The notes: generated by a model not told the origin, from the letters alone. Shown: positions 52,464 through 60,836, counted from the stretch's first letter. The stretch: 64,000 nt of DNA from Acinetobacter sp. TGL-Y2 (GCF_001612555.1 NZ_CP015111.1:1-64000), one strand, 5' to 3'. Translations and numbers: made by a program.

Positions 52464-53255
52464 CTAAGCAACAACCCATATAGGTTGTACTAACTTCATA
52501 ACAAACTGATCGACATTTTCACTTTTGGTCCAATAAGTATGCCAATGACCATTACGCCAATGACCTTTCTTATGTTTGTTCTGCTCTACCTTATCACCGA
52601 GATCAAAACCTATATAATCAACACCATTTGCTAGAAAGAAATCTTTTTTTTCGTGGTACTCATTTAAAATATAAAGATAGATTTGGAAAAATGGCCCAAT
52701 CTCTGCCCAAATATCCATTTCAGCCAATTTGCTGAATGATTTTTCTTGATTGGTATCTGGCAGCATAAATCTGAATTGTTTCCCACTAAGATTCTTATGG
52801 TCAAACAAGAATATATTTAATGCATACCAATCTCTGCCTGAATCCCTTATGTAGTCCTTGCAAACTAATGCACCGTCATAAATTCCAATTTTATTGTCAA
52901 TATACAAAGCTTGAGAAGAAAAACGATAGAAGATATTTGGAGGGATGTAATCCAAAATTGCGATCTTATGAATAAGTTCTAATGCTGGCTCCGAAATCGA
53001 TGCGGTTTTTCCATTCATTGCCCAAATTGATATTGAATGAATAAAATCACTACTATTAGTATCAATCCCAAATACCTTATTCTTTTCAGGTTTATCTTTG
53101 ATCAACATTTCAAGAATTTTTGAATATGTTACAAAGCTCGGAATAACGAAACTATTTTTGTTATCAATGGCTTGCGATACGCGCCACAAATCAACCTCGG
53201 CCTTTAAAGGCTTTAGGTAATTATTATATACTTCAATAGCTGACAATATATTCAT
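52464..53255 (-). CDS. AcrVA2-like (anti-CRISPR family) protein
   Basis: 263 aa. The C-terminal signature KGHWRNGHWHTYWTKSEN followed by PIWVV closely resembles the RRGHWHGYWQGTG...W.P..FVN end of AcrVA2. The N-terminal W-x-x-x-x-x-I..K.SFVIPSF and central beta-rich part also align loosely. AcrVA2 blocks Cas12a production by acting on its mRNA; homologues outside Cas12a hosts are widespread and of unknown target. First gene of the operon later broken by the IS. An anti-CRISPR role here is inference from family. Confidence 0.65.
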   Translation of the reverse strand: MNILSAIEVYNNYLKPLKAEVDLWRVSQAIDNKNSFVIPSFVTYSKILEMLIKDKPEKNKVFGIDTNSSDFIHSISIWAMNGKTASISEPALELIHKIAILDYIPPNIFYRFSSQALYIDNKIGIYDGALVCKDYIRDSGRDWYALNIFLFDHKNLSGKQFRFMLPDTNQEKSFSKLAEMDIWAEIGPFFQIYLYILNEYHEKKDFFLANGVDYIGFDLGDKVEQNKHKKGHWRNGHWHTYWTKSENVDQFVMKLVQPIWVVA

Positions 53256-53469
53256 AATATTTAGTTAACGTTTCGCTTTTATTAATATTAACAATTAACT
53301 TAATGATAATGCAATATTAAAAACATTAATAATCGTACATTATTCTTCAATATGCAAAACTATATAAAATAAACTTTACATTCATTTTAAAATTATTATT
53401 TATATCTATCAATTAGTTATCATTTTTTATATTTATCATAAACACCTATTGATCAATCAATAAACTCAA

Positions 53470-53601
53470 TATACGATAGATAGTGAAATTCAGCAATTAT
53501 TTTGCATCAACTACATACAACCATTATTTTAATGTTTCGTGATGATGGTTGTTCAGCAAAAGCTGAATTTCTGTCATCCGAGCACAATCGGAGTAAATAC
53601 T
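53470..53601 (+). promoter_or_regulatory. Structured 5' leader, copy 1 (shared by two genes)
   Basis: Near-identical in layout to 53925-54057: TATACGATAG, GAAATTCAGCAATTATTTTG, a CAACCAT/ATGGTTG stem, a TTCAGC-AAAA-GCTGAA hairpin (53552-53567), then CCGA/TCGG (53578-53581, 53588-53591), whose 3' arm overlaps the GGAG ribosome site. In copy 2 the middle hairpin is TTTAGC/GCTAAA, a compensatory pair change that supports RNA structure. Looks like a translation-controlling RNA element. Confidence 0.65.
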
Positions 53602-53799
53602 ATGAGCTATAAAGTTGTTCTTCTTTCAGAAGTAGATATTTGTAATTTCATCTCTGGCTATCACCATGATATACCGGTGATTAAACGTAATGTTTATGAT
53701 GATCTAGACTCAGCCCGCAAAGCTCGAACTAGAAATCATCAGCATCAAATGAAAATGCTTAAAATCTTCAATAATGGCAGCTACTCAATCATTATGTAA
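53602..53799 (+). CDS. 65-aa protein under shared leader
   Basis: 65 aa (MSYKVVLLSEVDICNFISGY, then basic NVYDDLDSARKARTRNHQHQ). The longer open frame from 53539 would run through the leader structure, so ATG 53602 with GGAG eight bases upstream is preferred. No known family. Followed by a terminator nearly identical to that of the 54058 gene. Confidence 0.65.
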   Translation: MSYKVVLLSEVDICNFISGYHHDIPVIKRNVYDDLDSARKARTRNHQHQMKMLKIFNNGSYSIIM

Positions 53800-53834
53800 T
53801 TAAAGCCTTACACCCTTTAATCAGATTTCAAATC

Positions 53835-53868
53835 TAAAAAGCCATTCCCTTCGAATGGCTTTTTTCTT
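53835..53868 (+). terminator. Terminator, copy 1 of shared type
   Basis: AAAGCCATTC/GAATGGCTTT hairpin followed by TTTCTTTT. The same stem and flanks follow the second leader-controlled gene. Confidence 0.88.
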
Positions 53869-53924
53869 TTCCTATTGTTTATTAATCCATAACAATTTTT
53901 TGATTGAATCAAAACTCAACTCGC

Positions 53925-54057
53925 TATACGATAGTCAATGAAATTCAGCAATTATTTTGTATCAACCATTATTCTTATAACATTTTTATGTTTGTGATGA
54001 TGGTTGTTTAGCAAAAGCTAAATTTCCGTCATCCGAGCGCAATCGGAGCAAATTCAA
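53925..54057 (+). promoter_or_regulatory. Structured 5' leader, copy 2
   Basis: Same order of elements as copy 1 with base changes in loops. The TTTAGC-AAAA-GCTAAA hairpin (54007-54022) shows covariation with copy 1. CCGA/TCGG at 54033-54046 overlaps the GGAG ribosome site (54045-54048), nine bases before ATG 54058. Promoter-like TTGATT and TATACG boxes precede it. Confidence 0.65.
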
Positions 54058-54600
54058 ATGACTCAATTAAACGCACAAAAAACTGTAAACACTCAAGCCC
54101 TAGTTGATTTAATTAAAGTTTTTAATCTTTCAAAGATTAAAAATGTTTATTTTATTAACGAACACTCAAGTTCACCTGACCATGCTAGTCAAACTTTTGT
54201 TTATAAAGGCATTCAAGCTTTAACGTTTGCCCAACAGTACAAAGGTTTAAAAGGTGGATGTGCTGTTTCTACAGTTTTACAATGGAAATCAGTTCCTAAA
54301 AAATGCCCAGTCAATACCATTCGACTAGGAACAGATAGAGACACTGGTAAACCTTGTGTTCATACACAAAGTTTATATGCTTACAATCGTGCTTTTAACG
54401 TTGTAGCTACTTCCCTTGGCAACCCTAATCTTACAAATCTATCTAAACAGGAACAAAACTTGTTTCTTGATTGGATTGATTTTCGTTTAGGCAAACCTGT
54501 ACATGACCGTAATCATCGTTTATCCGTTGTTACTGTTAACTCTATTCTGCAGTTAGCTGAATCTTTTCTTAGCTACTCAGTAGAATTAATTAATGATTAA
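54058..54600 (+). CDS. 180-aa protein under shared leader
   Basis: 180 aa, soluble, no recognised domain (ALVDLIKVFNLSKIKNVYFI; WKSVPKKCPVNTIRLGTDRD; LNEL-free helical end). Not related in sequence to the 65-aa protein despite sharing leader and terminator. GGAG sits in the leader hairpin, so translation is probably regulated. Function unknown. Confidence 0.65.
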   Translation: MTQLNAQKTVNTQALVDLIKVFNLSKIKNVYFINEHSSSPDHASQTFVYKGIQALTFAQQYKGLKGGCAVSTVLQWKSVPKKCPVNTIRLGTDRDTGKPCVHTQSLYAYNRAFNVVATSLGNPNLTNLSKQEQNLFLDWIDFRLGKPVHDRNHRLSVVTVNSILQLAESFLSYSVELIND

Positions 54601-54624
54601 CTCTCATTAATCTAATCCTCAATC

Positions 54625-54660
54625 TAAAAAGCCATTCAAATTATTTGAATGGCTTTTTTC
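54625..54660 (+). terminator. Terminator, copy 2 of shared type
   Basis: AAAGCCATTCAAA/TTTGAATGGCTTT hairpin and T-run, preceded by AATCTAAAAA as in copy 1. Confidence 0.88.
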
Positions 54661-54678
54661 TTGACAGTGAAAAACTTA

Positions 54679-56091
54679 TTAATGCTGGAATTCCTTATGA
54701 ACTCCATACTCTTTAGCCAGTTCAACAATCATCTTATCTTTTCTTAAGTGGACTGGAATGTATTCATACATAGAATGATCTTTCTTAAGTGCCATTACAC
54801 AATACTCTACTGTCCGAGAATCTGTCGGTATGAGCTTAAGTACATGAGGTATAGATTTGATCGCCAACAAGTACAGCTCATGCGTTAAATAATGCTTCGG
54901 AATTTTGTAGATTGCATGTGCATTTTGCATTACAGCTGTACGACAAAGTACTTCATCTATCATGTCCGATGGGACATATTGTATCGCTTCACCATTCTGC
55001 TTTACTGCTAAGGTTGGGAGCATGTCATCTCTGTACGGTGTAGGGACATAACGTAATGCCAACCCGTTATTACCAATAGCAAGTTTATACATTTCATCTG
55101 TTTTTGTATCATTCGGAGCCGCCGCTAATGCCAAGCCATCTGCACTAATCGCCGTGAAGCATAAAACCCTATTCCGCTGATCGATAGGTATGCTATGAAG
55201 TAGTAATGGATTTTCTGAAATAAGCTTATTGTTTAAGTTTTCATTAAATATGTTTTCTGGTACATGATGAAGTGTTTCATGTCGTTTGAAGTAAGGAGCC
55301 AATTCAAATACTATTTCCTCTGTAATCAACTCATAAGGCACAAGATAGAAAGCACTTTCACTTTTTACTACAGATTTAATTATGATTTTCTTATCCCACA
55401 AAGCTGGAGGTAGAAGCTCTAAAATTTTTTCAACTTCGCCATTTTCACACTTTTCAATCGCGGTATACACCATAGAGTAGTCAATCAAACTATGCGGTAT
55501 ATTCATTATATCTCTATAGTTTTTATTAAATGCTTTATAACAGTAATCTCTTGTTCTTAATGATTCAGGCAAACATGTTAAATCAAATGAAGGAGATTCA
55601 ATTGCTATAAGACATAATCCATCATCAATGTATTCCTTATCCAACTCAGACAATACCTTTGGCTTTATAGTGCAAATTTGCTCAAGATATGCTCTTGTTT
55701 TTTTTAGTTGATCAGGAATATATGCAATATTTCTATGGTCAAGATTTATAAAAAAAGTACAAATTTCTTCTGATTTTCTTTCAACTGATAAATATTGTAA
55801 AAACGGGTCCTTTACACGTTTATTCACCCACCCACTTCTCTCTGCAGGAATATCTAGAGCCAAACTGGTCTTAACCTGACATGCCGCCAAACAAACAATA
55901 TTTGAAAGACCAGCTAAAGGTATTCTGCTAAAATTTTCAATATTATTTATGAGACCATACAAGCAAATAAATTCAGTCATTACAAGCTCAGGCACATCTT
56001 TAAAATCAAGACTCCCCACGTTCAACATAGCAATTATATCTTTTTCTATCTGATTTATTTGCTTAAATAAACTTAAAATATTCTCGCTCAT
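54679..56091 (-). CDS. DUF4116-like repeat protein
   Basis: 470 aa, all-helical. The C-terminal ~200 residues contain ~45-residue repeats of the DUF4116 kind (EMYKLAIGNNGLALRYVPTP; MLPTLAVKQNGEAIQYVPSD; VLCRTAVMQNAHAIYKIPKH; ELYLLAIKSIPHVLKLIPTD), and more divergent copies extend upstream. These repeats form solenoids in large bacterial and effector proteins. Cytoplasmic, no catalytic domain. Monocistronic, convergent with the leader-controlled gene. Function unknown. Confidence 0.65.
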   Translation of the reverse strand: MSENILSLFKQINQIEKDIIAMLNVGSLDFKDVPELVMTEFICLYGLINNIENFSRIPLAGLSNIVCLAACQVKTSLALDIPAERSGWVNKRVKDPFLQYLSVERKSEEICTFFINLDHRNIAYIPDQLKKTRAYLEQICTIKPKVLSELDKEYIDDGLCLIAIESPSFDLTCLPESLRTRDYCYKAFNKNYRDIMNIPHSLIDYSMVYTAIEKCENGEVEKILELLPPALWDKKIIIKSVVKSESAFYLVPYELITEEIVFELAPYFKRHETLHHVPENIFNENLNNKLISENPLLLHSIPIDQRNRVLCFTAISADGLALAAAPNDTKTDEMYKLAIGNNGLALRYVPTPYRDDMLPTLAVKQNGEAIQYVPSDMIDEVLCRTAVMQNAHAIYKIPKHYLTHELYLLAIKSIPHVLKLIPTDSRTVEYCVMALKKDHSMYEYIPVHLRKDKMIVELAKEYGVHKEFQH

Positions 56092-56202
56092 TTAAAATTA
56101 CCAAAGTTAATTAATTTTCAATCATTTGATTATACAAAAATATTAAAAACCGAATATAATTTATTTTAATTTATTATTTATTGATTGGTGAATGTTTTGA
56201 GT

Positions 56203-56601
56203 ATGGTAAAAAAATCCCTTTTGAGTTTTTTACTATCAACAACGATAGTTTTCTCTTTCCCTATACATGCTGAACAACAATTCATCTCCCCTGACCTAGC
56301 ATTTATTCCAACAATATCAGGTAATAAGGTGTCTATAAAAATTGCCAGTGGTACTTATCTCTATAAAGATAAAATCTCAGTGATAGATTCAAGAACAAAT
56401 AAACAATTAAACATTAAATTTACAAACAACCCAATCCTTAAGAAGTTTCCAAATATAGATACACCCCAAAAACTTTTTTTATCAAAAGCTGATTTTATAG
56501 TGAGTGTTCCAAGTAAAACCACAATTCAAATTATCTACCAAGGATGTAGCGCACAAGGTCTTTGCTACCCACCGCAGCGCAAAATTTTAAAAGTGGAGTA
56601 A
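56203..56601 (+). CDS. DsbD alpha-domain-like periplasmic thiol protein
   Basis: 132 aa. Signal peptide (SLLSFLLSTTIVFSFPIHA), then an immunoglobulin-like domain as in the N-terminal domain of DsbD: SGTYLYKDKISV and the redox motif QGCSAQGLCYPPQRK, the C-x5-C pair that passes electrons in DsbD. The membrane and thioredoxin parts of DsbD are absent. ATG 56203 is chosen over an upstream TTG at 56185. It lies four bases before the M41-like protease gene, so they are co-transcribed. Confidence 0.78.
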   Translation: MVKKSLLSFLLSTTIVFSFPIHAEQQFISPDLAFIPTISGNKVSIKIASGTYLYKDKISVIDSRTNKQLNIKFTNNPILKKFPNIDTPQKLFLSKADFIVSVPSKTTIQIIYQGCSAQGLCYPPQRKILKVE

Positions 56602-56605
56602 ATAT

Positions 56606-57775
56606 ATGAAATTCATTGGATGGTTGCTCTGGCTCGCAATAGCTTACTTTGGAGTGCTCTATTTTTTCTATTTTATTATTGGAGTAGAAATCCGATCTTC
56701 TTTAGGTCTTTTAGGATTCTTAGCTGCTTGGTCTGGATTTGGATTCTATATGAGTGCAAAACTTGGTAAAACAGGAATCTTTTCTGATTGGTATTCTCCA
56801 CTTTATGCCTTTAACATAAATGTAAGTTCTGTCGTAATTATCATACTGGCTGTGTGCGGTGGCGCTGTTGTAGATAAAATGGTTTCATGGGACCTCGCAT
56901 GGGCAATTATTCCAACCATACCAATCGTACTTTTGTCTTTGACATTTATTCCCCTGTTCACTGGTATTGCATTTGTTAGAACTATCGCAATGATAGCGAC
57001 ACTCCAAACATTTCTTATTATGGCCTTAATCGTATACATACTAAAAATTGATTATCAAACCGCACCTCTTTTCGAACCCAAATCTACTGTTAATGGCATT
57101 TTAATTTCGATTACATATTTTGCTGTAACAGGTCTAACGATGTTAAATGTATTTGCGCTACGAGGATTCGAAAGTTATCAAAAAATGACTCATAACCAAC
57201 AGAAAGTTCAATTTATGAGTCACGCAACTAAAATGAAAATAGCAGTACATGAAGCCGGCCATGCAATGATGTACTCTTACTTTAAACGTTGTCCTGAAAG
57301 CCTTGATATTTACTTATATGAACAAGCCTTAAATCGGGAGCCAGACACTAGGGGAATGGTGGTTGCTAAAGTCAACGCCAAAAATACCAAGGGCTACAAA
57401 GAGTGGGAATTAATGTTAATGCTTGCAGGCACAAGAGCTGAGTTAATCGCATATAAATCCCATAGCGAAGGTTCTGAAAGTGATATCAAAAAATGGCAAG
57501 ATATGGCCCATACTTATCTATCAGACTTTAATCACCTGTATACCAACCAACCTACCACCCCTGCTAATTTCGATACAAATAAACGCTTAGAAACAAAACT
57601 GTTTGAACGCCATACAACCACCATAGATAAATACCTTAAAAAGAATCAAAGCATCATGATGGCCATGGCAAAACAAGCAATGGTTTTTCACCGTTTAGAA
57701 AGTGTTCATATTCAAAAACATTTGAGTAAAGTAAAAATAACTACCGGCTTCCCCCAAGAAGATTCTTTTTTCTAA
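56606..57775 (+). CDS. Membrane-bound M41 (FtsH-like) metalloprotease without AAA domain
   Basis: 389 aa. About five N-terminal membrane helices (to ~residue 195), then a cytoplasmic M41-type domain with the zinc motif HEAGHAMM (~residue 215) and ELMLMLAGTRAELIAYKSHS, where the third ligand is usually found, plus SDIKKWQDMA. No AAA ATPase is present, so it cannot unfold substrates like FtsH and may cut small or membrane proteins. Follows the DsbD-alpha-like gene by four bases; overlaps the convergent Cas6f-like gene by four. Confidence 0.75.
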   Translation: MKFIGWLLWLAIAYFGVLYFFYFIIGVEIRSSLGLLGFLAAWSGFGFYMSAKLGKTGIFSDWYSPLYAFNINVSSVVIIILAVCGGAVVDKMVSWDLAWAIIPTIPIVLLSLTFIPLFTGIAFVRTIAMIATLQTFLIMALIVYILKIDYQTAPLFEPKSTVNGILISITYFAVTGLTMLNVFALRGFESYQKMTHNQQKVQFMSHATKMKIAVHEAGHAMMYSYFKRCPESLDIYLYEQALNREPDTRGMVVAKVNAKNTKGYKEWELMLMLAGTRAELIAYKSHSEGSESDIKKWQDMAHTYLSDFNHLYTNQPTTPANFDTNKRLETKLFERHTTTIDKYLKKNQSIMMAMAKQAMVFHRLESVHIQKHLSKVKITTGFPQEDSFF

Positions 57776-58377
57776 AAGGATGGCACACAAACTGTATTTT
57801 TCTTTCTAGAGAATCCATATCCATCTAGCTTTCCGGTGAAGTTATCTCGGCTCACCGGAATTTTAGTATAATAATATCGAATAAACTTTTTATTTGAATT
57901 AAAACTTGAACTTACCATAAAATTTAGATAATTATTATCAGGATTATTTTTTATCTCTTGTGCTAAAGCAAAGGCAACCTCATCACCATTAATAACGGAA
58001 GGAATTCGAACCCTCTTTATTATCTCATAAGCACTAATATTAGCTGGTACTTCCTGAATCTCAGTCAAATCACAGTTTTGCTTAAAAACCTTTTGGCGCC
58101 CCATTTCTGTTAACAATAAAGATAAATGTTTTCGATTTTTCGCAAACAATCTAACTTTATTTTGAACTCTAAACACTTCCCCTAGATCGATCTCATTTTC
58201 GATAATCGATACGGCTGGGGGATTAATTTTTGTGTTTTTATAAATTCCGTGTAGCCTATATAAGTACATTGATATATATCTTCTATAAACTTCTATCACG
58301 GCCCCCTTTTTTTTAAATTTATAGTCAATGTCCTTAATGACGGGTGTAATATCAAAGAAATAGCTATAAAGATTCAT
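57772..58377 (-). CDS. Cas6f (Csy4)-like RNA endonuclease, orphan
   Basis: 201 aa, the size of Csy4. SMYLYRLHGIY aligns with the Csy4 segment holding the catalytic His (here His43). ISAYEIIKRVRIPSV matches the YRQVSRVQ strand/helix start. LDGYGFSRKKNTVCVPSF matches the conserved C-terminal YGLSxGGFVPWF. Csy4 cuts CRISPR hairpins in type I-F systems. No Csy1-3 genes are in the window, while a separate Csf5 is present, so the substrate is unclear. Operon with two unknown genes upstream (spacing 17 and 8 bases). Confidence 0.65.
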   Translation of the reverse strand: MNLYSYFFDITPVIKDIDYKFKKKGAVIEVYRRYISMYLYRLHGIYKNTKINPPAVSIIENEIDLGEVFRVQNKVRLFAKNRKHLSLLLTEMGRQKVFKQNCDLTEIQEVPANISAYEIIKRVRIPSVINGDEVAFALAQEIKNNPDNNYLNFMVSSSFNSNKKFIRYYYTKIPVSRDNFTGKLDGYGFSRKKNTVCVPSF

Positions 58378-58394
58378 AAGAAGGCCTAATCAAA

Positions 58395-58859
58395 TTACTT
58401 AATCCACATTAAATCATCACCTTCAATTATTTGGAATATTCCATCTGATTTAAGTTGAGCTACTGTAATTTCAATATCAGATTGTTTGATTCCCCCATAG
58501 GTTTTACCTATGTTTCCAATACAATTCATTAATTTTTGAATGCTTTTTGGCTTATGCTGCAGCACATTCCTTTTAATAAAATTATATTGAATTGGGGTGT
58601 TGTTTAAACTTTGAAACTCACCTACATGCTCATTAACTGCTACTTGTGTGCTAATTGCTTCAATCGAATTTACCGGTTCATTATTTGCGGAGTTTTGTTC
58701 AACTACTGCAGGCGCTGGAGGTTCCTCTAAATTCACTAAAGGTAGCGTAATATCTTTAATTGAATATGCGTTAAGATGAATTTGTGCCGCTAGGTACAAT
58801 TGTTCATCACGATTAAGTGTATTAATTATAAACACACATAAATTATCAATATTTTTCAA
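58395..58859 (-). CDS. Hypothetical protein with winged-helix-like C-terminus
   Basis: 154 aa, TTG start at 58859 with GAGG six bases upstream. Helical N-terminus, a Pro/Glu/Ala-rich linker (NLEEPPAPAVVEQNSANNEP), and a C-terminal domain (KPKSIQKLMNCIGNIGKTYG ... LKSDGIFQIIEGDDLMWI) with the helix-helix-wing pattern of DNA-binding winged helices. Between the Cas6f-like gene and the 58868 gene in one operon. No family assigned. Confidence 0.5.
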   Translation of the reverse strand: MKNIDNLCVFIINTLNRDEQLYLAAQIHLNAYSIKDITLPLVNLEEPPAPAVVEQNSANNEPVNSIEAISTQVAVNEHVGEFQSLNNTPIQYNFIKRNVLQHKPKSIQKLMNCIGNIGKTYGGIKQSDIEITVAQLKSDGIFQIIEGDDLMWIK

Positions 58860-58867
58860 ATCAAACC

Positions 58868-59641
58868 TCAGTAGACCGGCAAATTAAAAAGTTCAAGCAT
58901 CCCGCCATCGCTTGAACCATCTTGAAAGTTAATTGATTCATCAGAAATATCAGCATCAAGCACATGATCATATTCAATTAAGAATTTAATTTCTTCGAAA
59001 TCTGGCTTAATTCCATTAATTTCTGCAAATTTTTGATGTCTTAAATTATCTCTATAACCTTCAATATGAGAACAGGCATTTGCAACTAGCTGCTCAAACA
59101 TCTTGCATGTAATCTGCGCCCTAAATCCCTTATTGTTATCTAGATATTTTTTAGCAACAAAACCCTGAATTGAGGGGTGAAACGCCGTGTACTGCTGAAT
59201 AAATAAGTTTTCACGCTTCGTTGTAAATGAACCAAAACTATTTAAATCAAAGCCTTTATCACGACATACTTTATTCACCATTGCAAGAAATAGTGGATTG
59301 TAAGCAGGAATCCCAGCACCTTGATCAAAACGATCTTGAGGCACTTTATAACTAACCGTGTTTCTACTTAGCGTCTTACTTTCCCAGTCGGAATATAAAT
59401 GCTGGATTTCTACTGAATCTTCAACTGAAAAAAAAGTACCATCCACCAAACTAAAGTTCCCTAAAAAAATAGTTGGAAATTCAGAAACTATATCAGTGCT
59501 TTTAAAAATCAGATCGTCTTTAGTTAGAGGATATTCAACACCATTAACAGTAAGTTTTAGAATATCCTTCACACTTGAAGCACTTAACTTACCATTAAAT
59601 GAAAATATGTATTCCTTTGCATCAGCAATAATTTTCAGCAT
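58868..59641 (-). CDS. Hypothetical protein in the Cas6f-like operon
   Basis: 257 aa. The beta-rich first ~85 residues (FSFNGKLSASSVKDILKLTV; LGNFSLVDGTFFSVEDS) are followed by a helical part with LFLAMVNKVCRDKGFDLNSF and FVAKKYLDNNKGFRAQITCK. GAGGG precedes ATG 59641. First gene of the three-gene operon ending with the Cas6f-like gene. It does not clearly resemble Cas5f, Cas7f or Cas8f; function unknown. Confidence 0.55.
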   Translation of the reverse strand: MLKIIADAKEYIFSFNGKLSASSVKDILKLTVNGVEYPLTKDDLIFKSTDIVSEFPTIFLGNFSLVDGTFFSVEDSVEIQHLYSDWESKTLSRNTVSYKVPQDRFDQGAGIPAYNPLFLAMVNKVCRDKGFDLNSFGSFTTKRENLFIQQYTAFHPSIQGFVAKKYLDNNKGFRAQITCKMFEQLVANACSHIEGYRDNLRHQKFAEINGIKPDFEEIKFLIEYDHVLDADISDESINFQDGSSDGGMLELFNLPVY

Positions 59642-59709
59642 TATAAACCCTCAATTAAGATAGTGAATATAAACCATATACCACAAATACGCAATAACAT
59701 TTATTAATG

Positions 59710-60144
59710 TTAATTATTGTTATCTATTGATTTTATAAAAATATTTTGAATTATAATAAACACTATAATCACTAAAAAACAAAATATATTTGCTGGTATT
59801 TTTTCTATGTCACGACTTGTAGCTATCAGAATAGAGTCTACAAAAAATGCGAAATTAACAAATGCTAAAGAAAAAACAAAAAAAGCCATTATCTGCTTAA
59901 TAGACCGGATACGATCTTTTTTCTTTACCATCCTAAATAAGAATAAATATGAATAAAAAGGAGTAGCTGCTAAGACCGTAAAAATATAAGTCTTTAAAAT
60001 ATTTTGAGAAAATTCAGAAACAGGTGTTTTCATAAGAAAATAGTAAGCTACAGATTCAAAAAATATAACAATTAAGCTTATTAAAAAGAATTTGCCCATT
60101 TTATCAGACTTAACACTTCCATTTAATTCAATAGTTTCCATCAA
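59710..60144 (-). CDS. Four-helix membrane protein
   Basis: 144 aa with four membrane helices (~20-38, ~50-68, ~83-105, ~118-137). ATG 60144 overlaps the stop of the upstream SNase-like gene by four bases (ATGA). No recognised family. Likely works with the membrane-anchored SNase-like protein. Confidence 0.6.
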   Translation of the reverse strand: MMETIELNGSVKSDKMGKFFLISLIVIFFESVAYYFLMKTPVSEFSQNILKTYIFTVLAATPFYSYLFLFRMVKKKDRIRSIKQIMAFFVFSLAFVNFAFFVDSILIATSRDIEKIPANIFCFLVIIVFIIIQNIFIKSIDNNN

Positions 60145-60836
60145 ATACCACCCTCTTTCTTATTTTTCTTTTTTCTAAAAAATCTAAAGAAATCGAATCC
60201 AGATCGATCAAAACGCATCAAACCAAACCAACATAAAATACCAATCACAGAGCCGATCAATATTCCCTTTAATGCTAATGCGTAATTAAATTTGTTTTTT
60301 TCGGCAAAGAATGCATATTGGTCTTCTTCTGGGGTATCAGAAAAACCATTGGTTAAACAGATATTAAGCATGGTAGATGGAGGAAGTGATATATCATTAA
60401 AAATAAAATGAAAATTTGGGTTCCATAAACCTACACCAGAACTTTTATTAATACTTTCAATTTGATTGTAATTTTCTGTTGATTCAGCTGAATCAAAAAT
60501 CCAAGCATAACCTGTCAAAAGTAAAGCTTCATTCAAATTTATGCCATTACTCATCAATTCACCACGAATGCAGCGATCATCCATCTTATTTTCAGTTACA
60601 ACAGTTACATTTCTATTTAAAAAAATTCTATCAAGCACTGTTCTGCTCTGTAAATACATATTTTGGTTAGGAAATGGTGTGGTTAATGCTTTTAACTTCA
60701 CTACTTTATTTTCCTCACCCGTATTTACAACGACACGGCCACCATCCAATACATCCACAACTGTTCCTGTAAAATTTGCATGTGAAATTCCAGATGTGAA
60801 CAACATTGTTAAAAACAACGCAGACTTTATTTCCAT
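60141..60836 (-). CDS. Staphylococcal-nuclease-fold protein, membrane anchored, active site degraded
   Basis: 231 aa. Signal peptide (MEIKSALFLTMLFTSGISHA), an SNase-like domain (TGTVVDVLDGGRVVVNTGEE; RCIRGELMSNGINLNEALLL; TGYAWIFD) and a C-terminal membrane helix (~198-215) with a basic tail. The usual R-L-x-G-I-D-A-P-E catalytic segment reads KLKALTTPFPNQ, lacking the Asp and Glu, so nuclease activity is doubtful and a binding role is likelier. Coupled to the four-helix membrane gene downstream. Confidence 0.65.
   Translation of the reverse strand: MEIKSALFLTMLFTSGISHANFTGTVVDVLDGGRVVVNTGEENKVVKLKALTTPFPNQNMYLQSRTVLDRIFLNRNVTVVTENKMDDRCIRGELMSNGINLNEALLLTGYAWIFDSAESTENYNQIESINKSSGVGLWNPNFHFIFNDISLPPSTMLNICLTNGFSDTPEEDQYAFFAEKNKFNYALALKGILIGSVIGILCWFGLMRFDRSGFDFFRFFRKKKNKKEGGI

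Noticed and set aside
57772..59641. A full type I-F cascade around the Cas6f-like gene
   Set aside because: The two neighbouring proteins do not show Cas7f, Cas5f or Cas8f features by reading, so only an orphan Cas6f-like protein is claimed.
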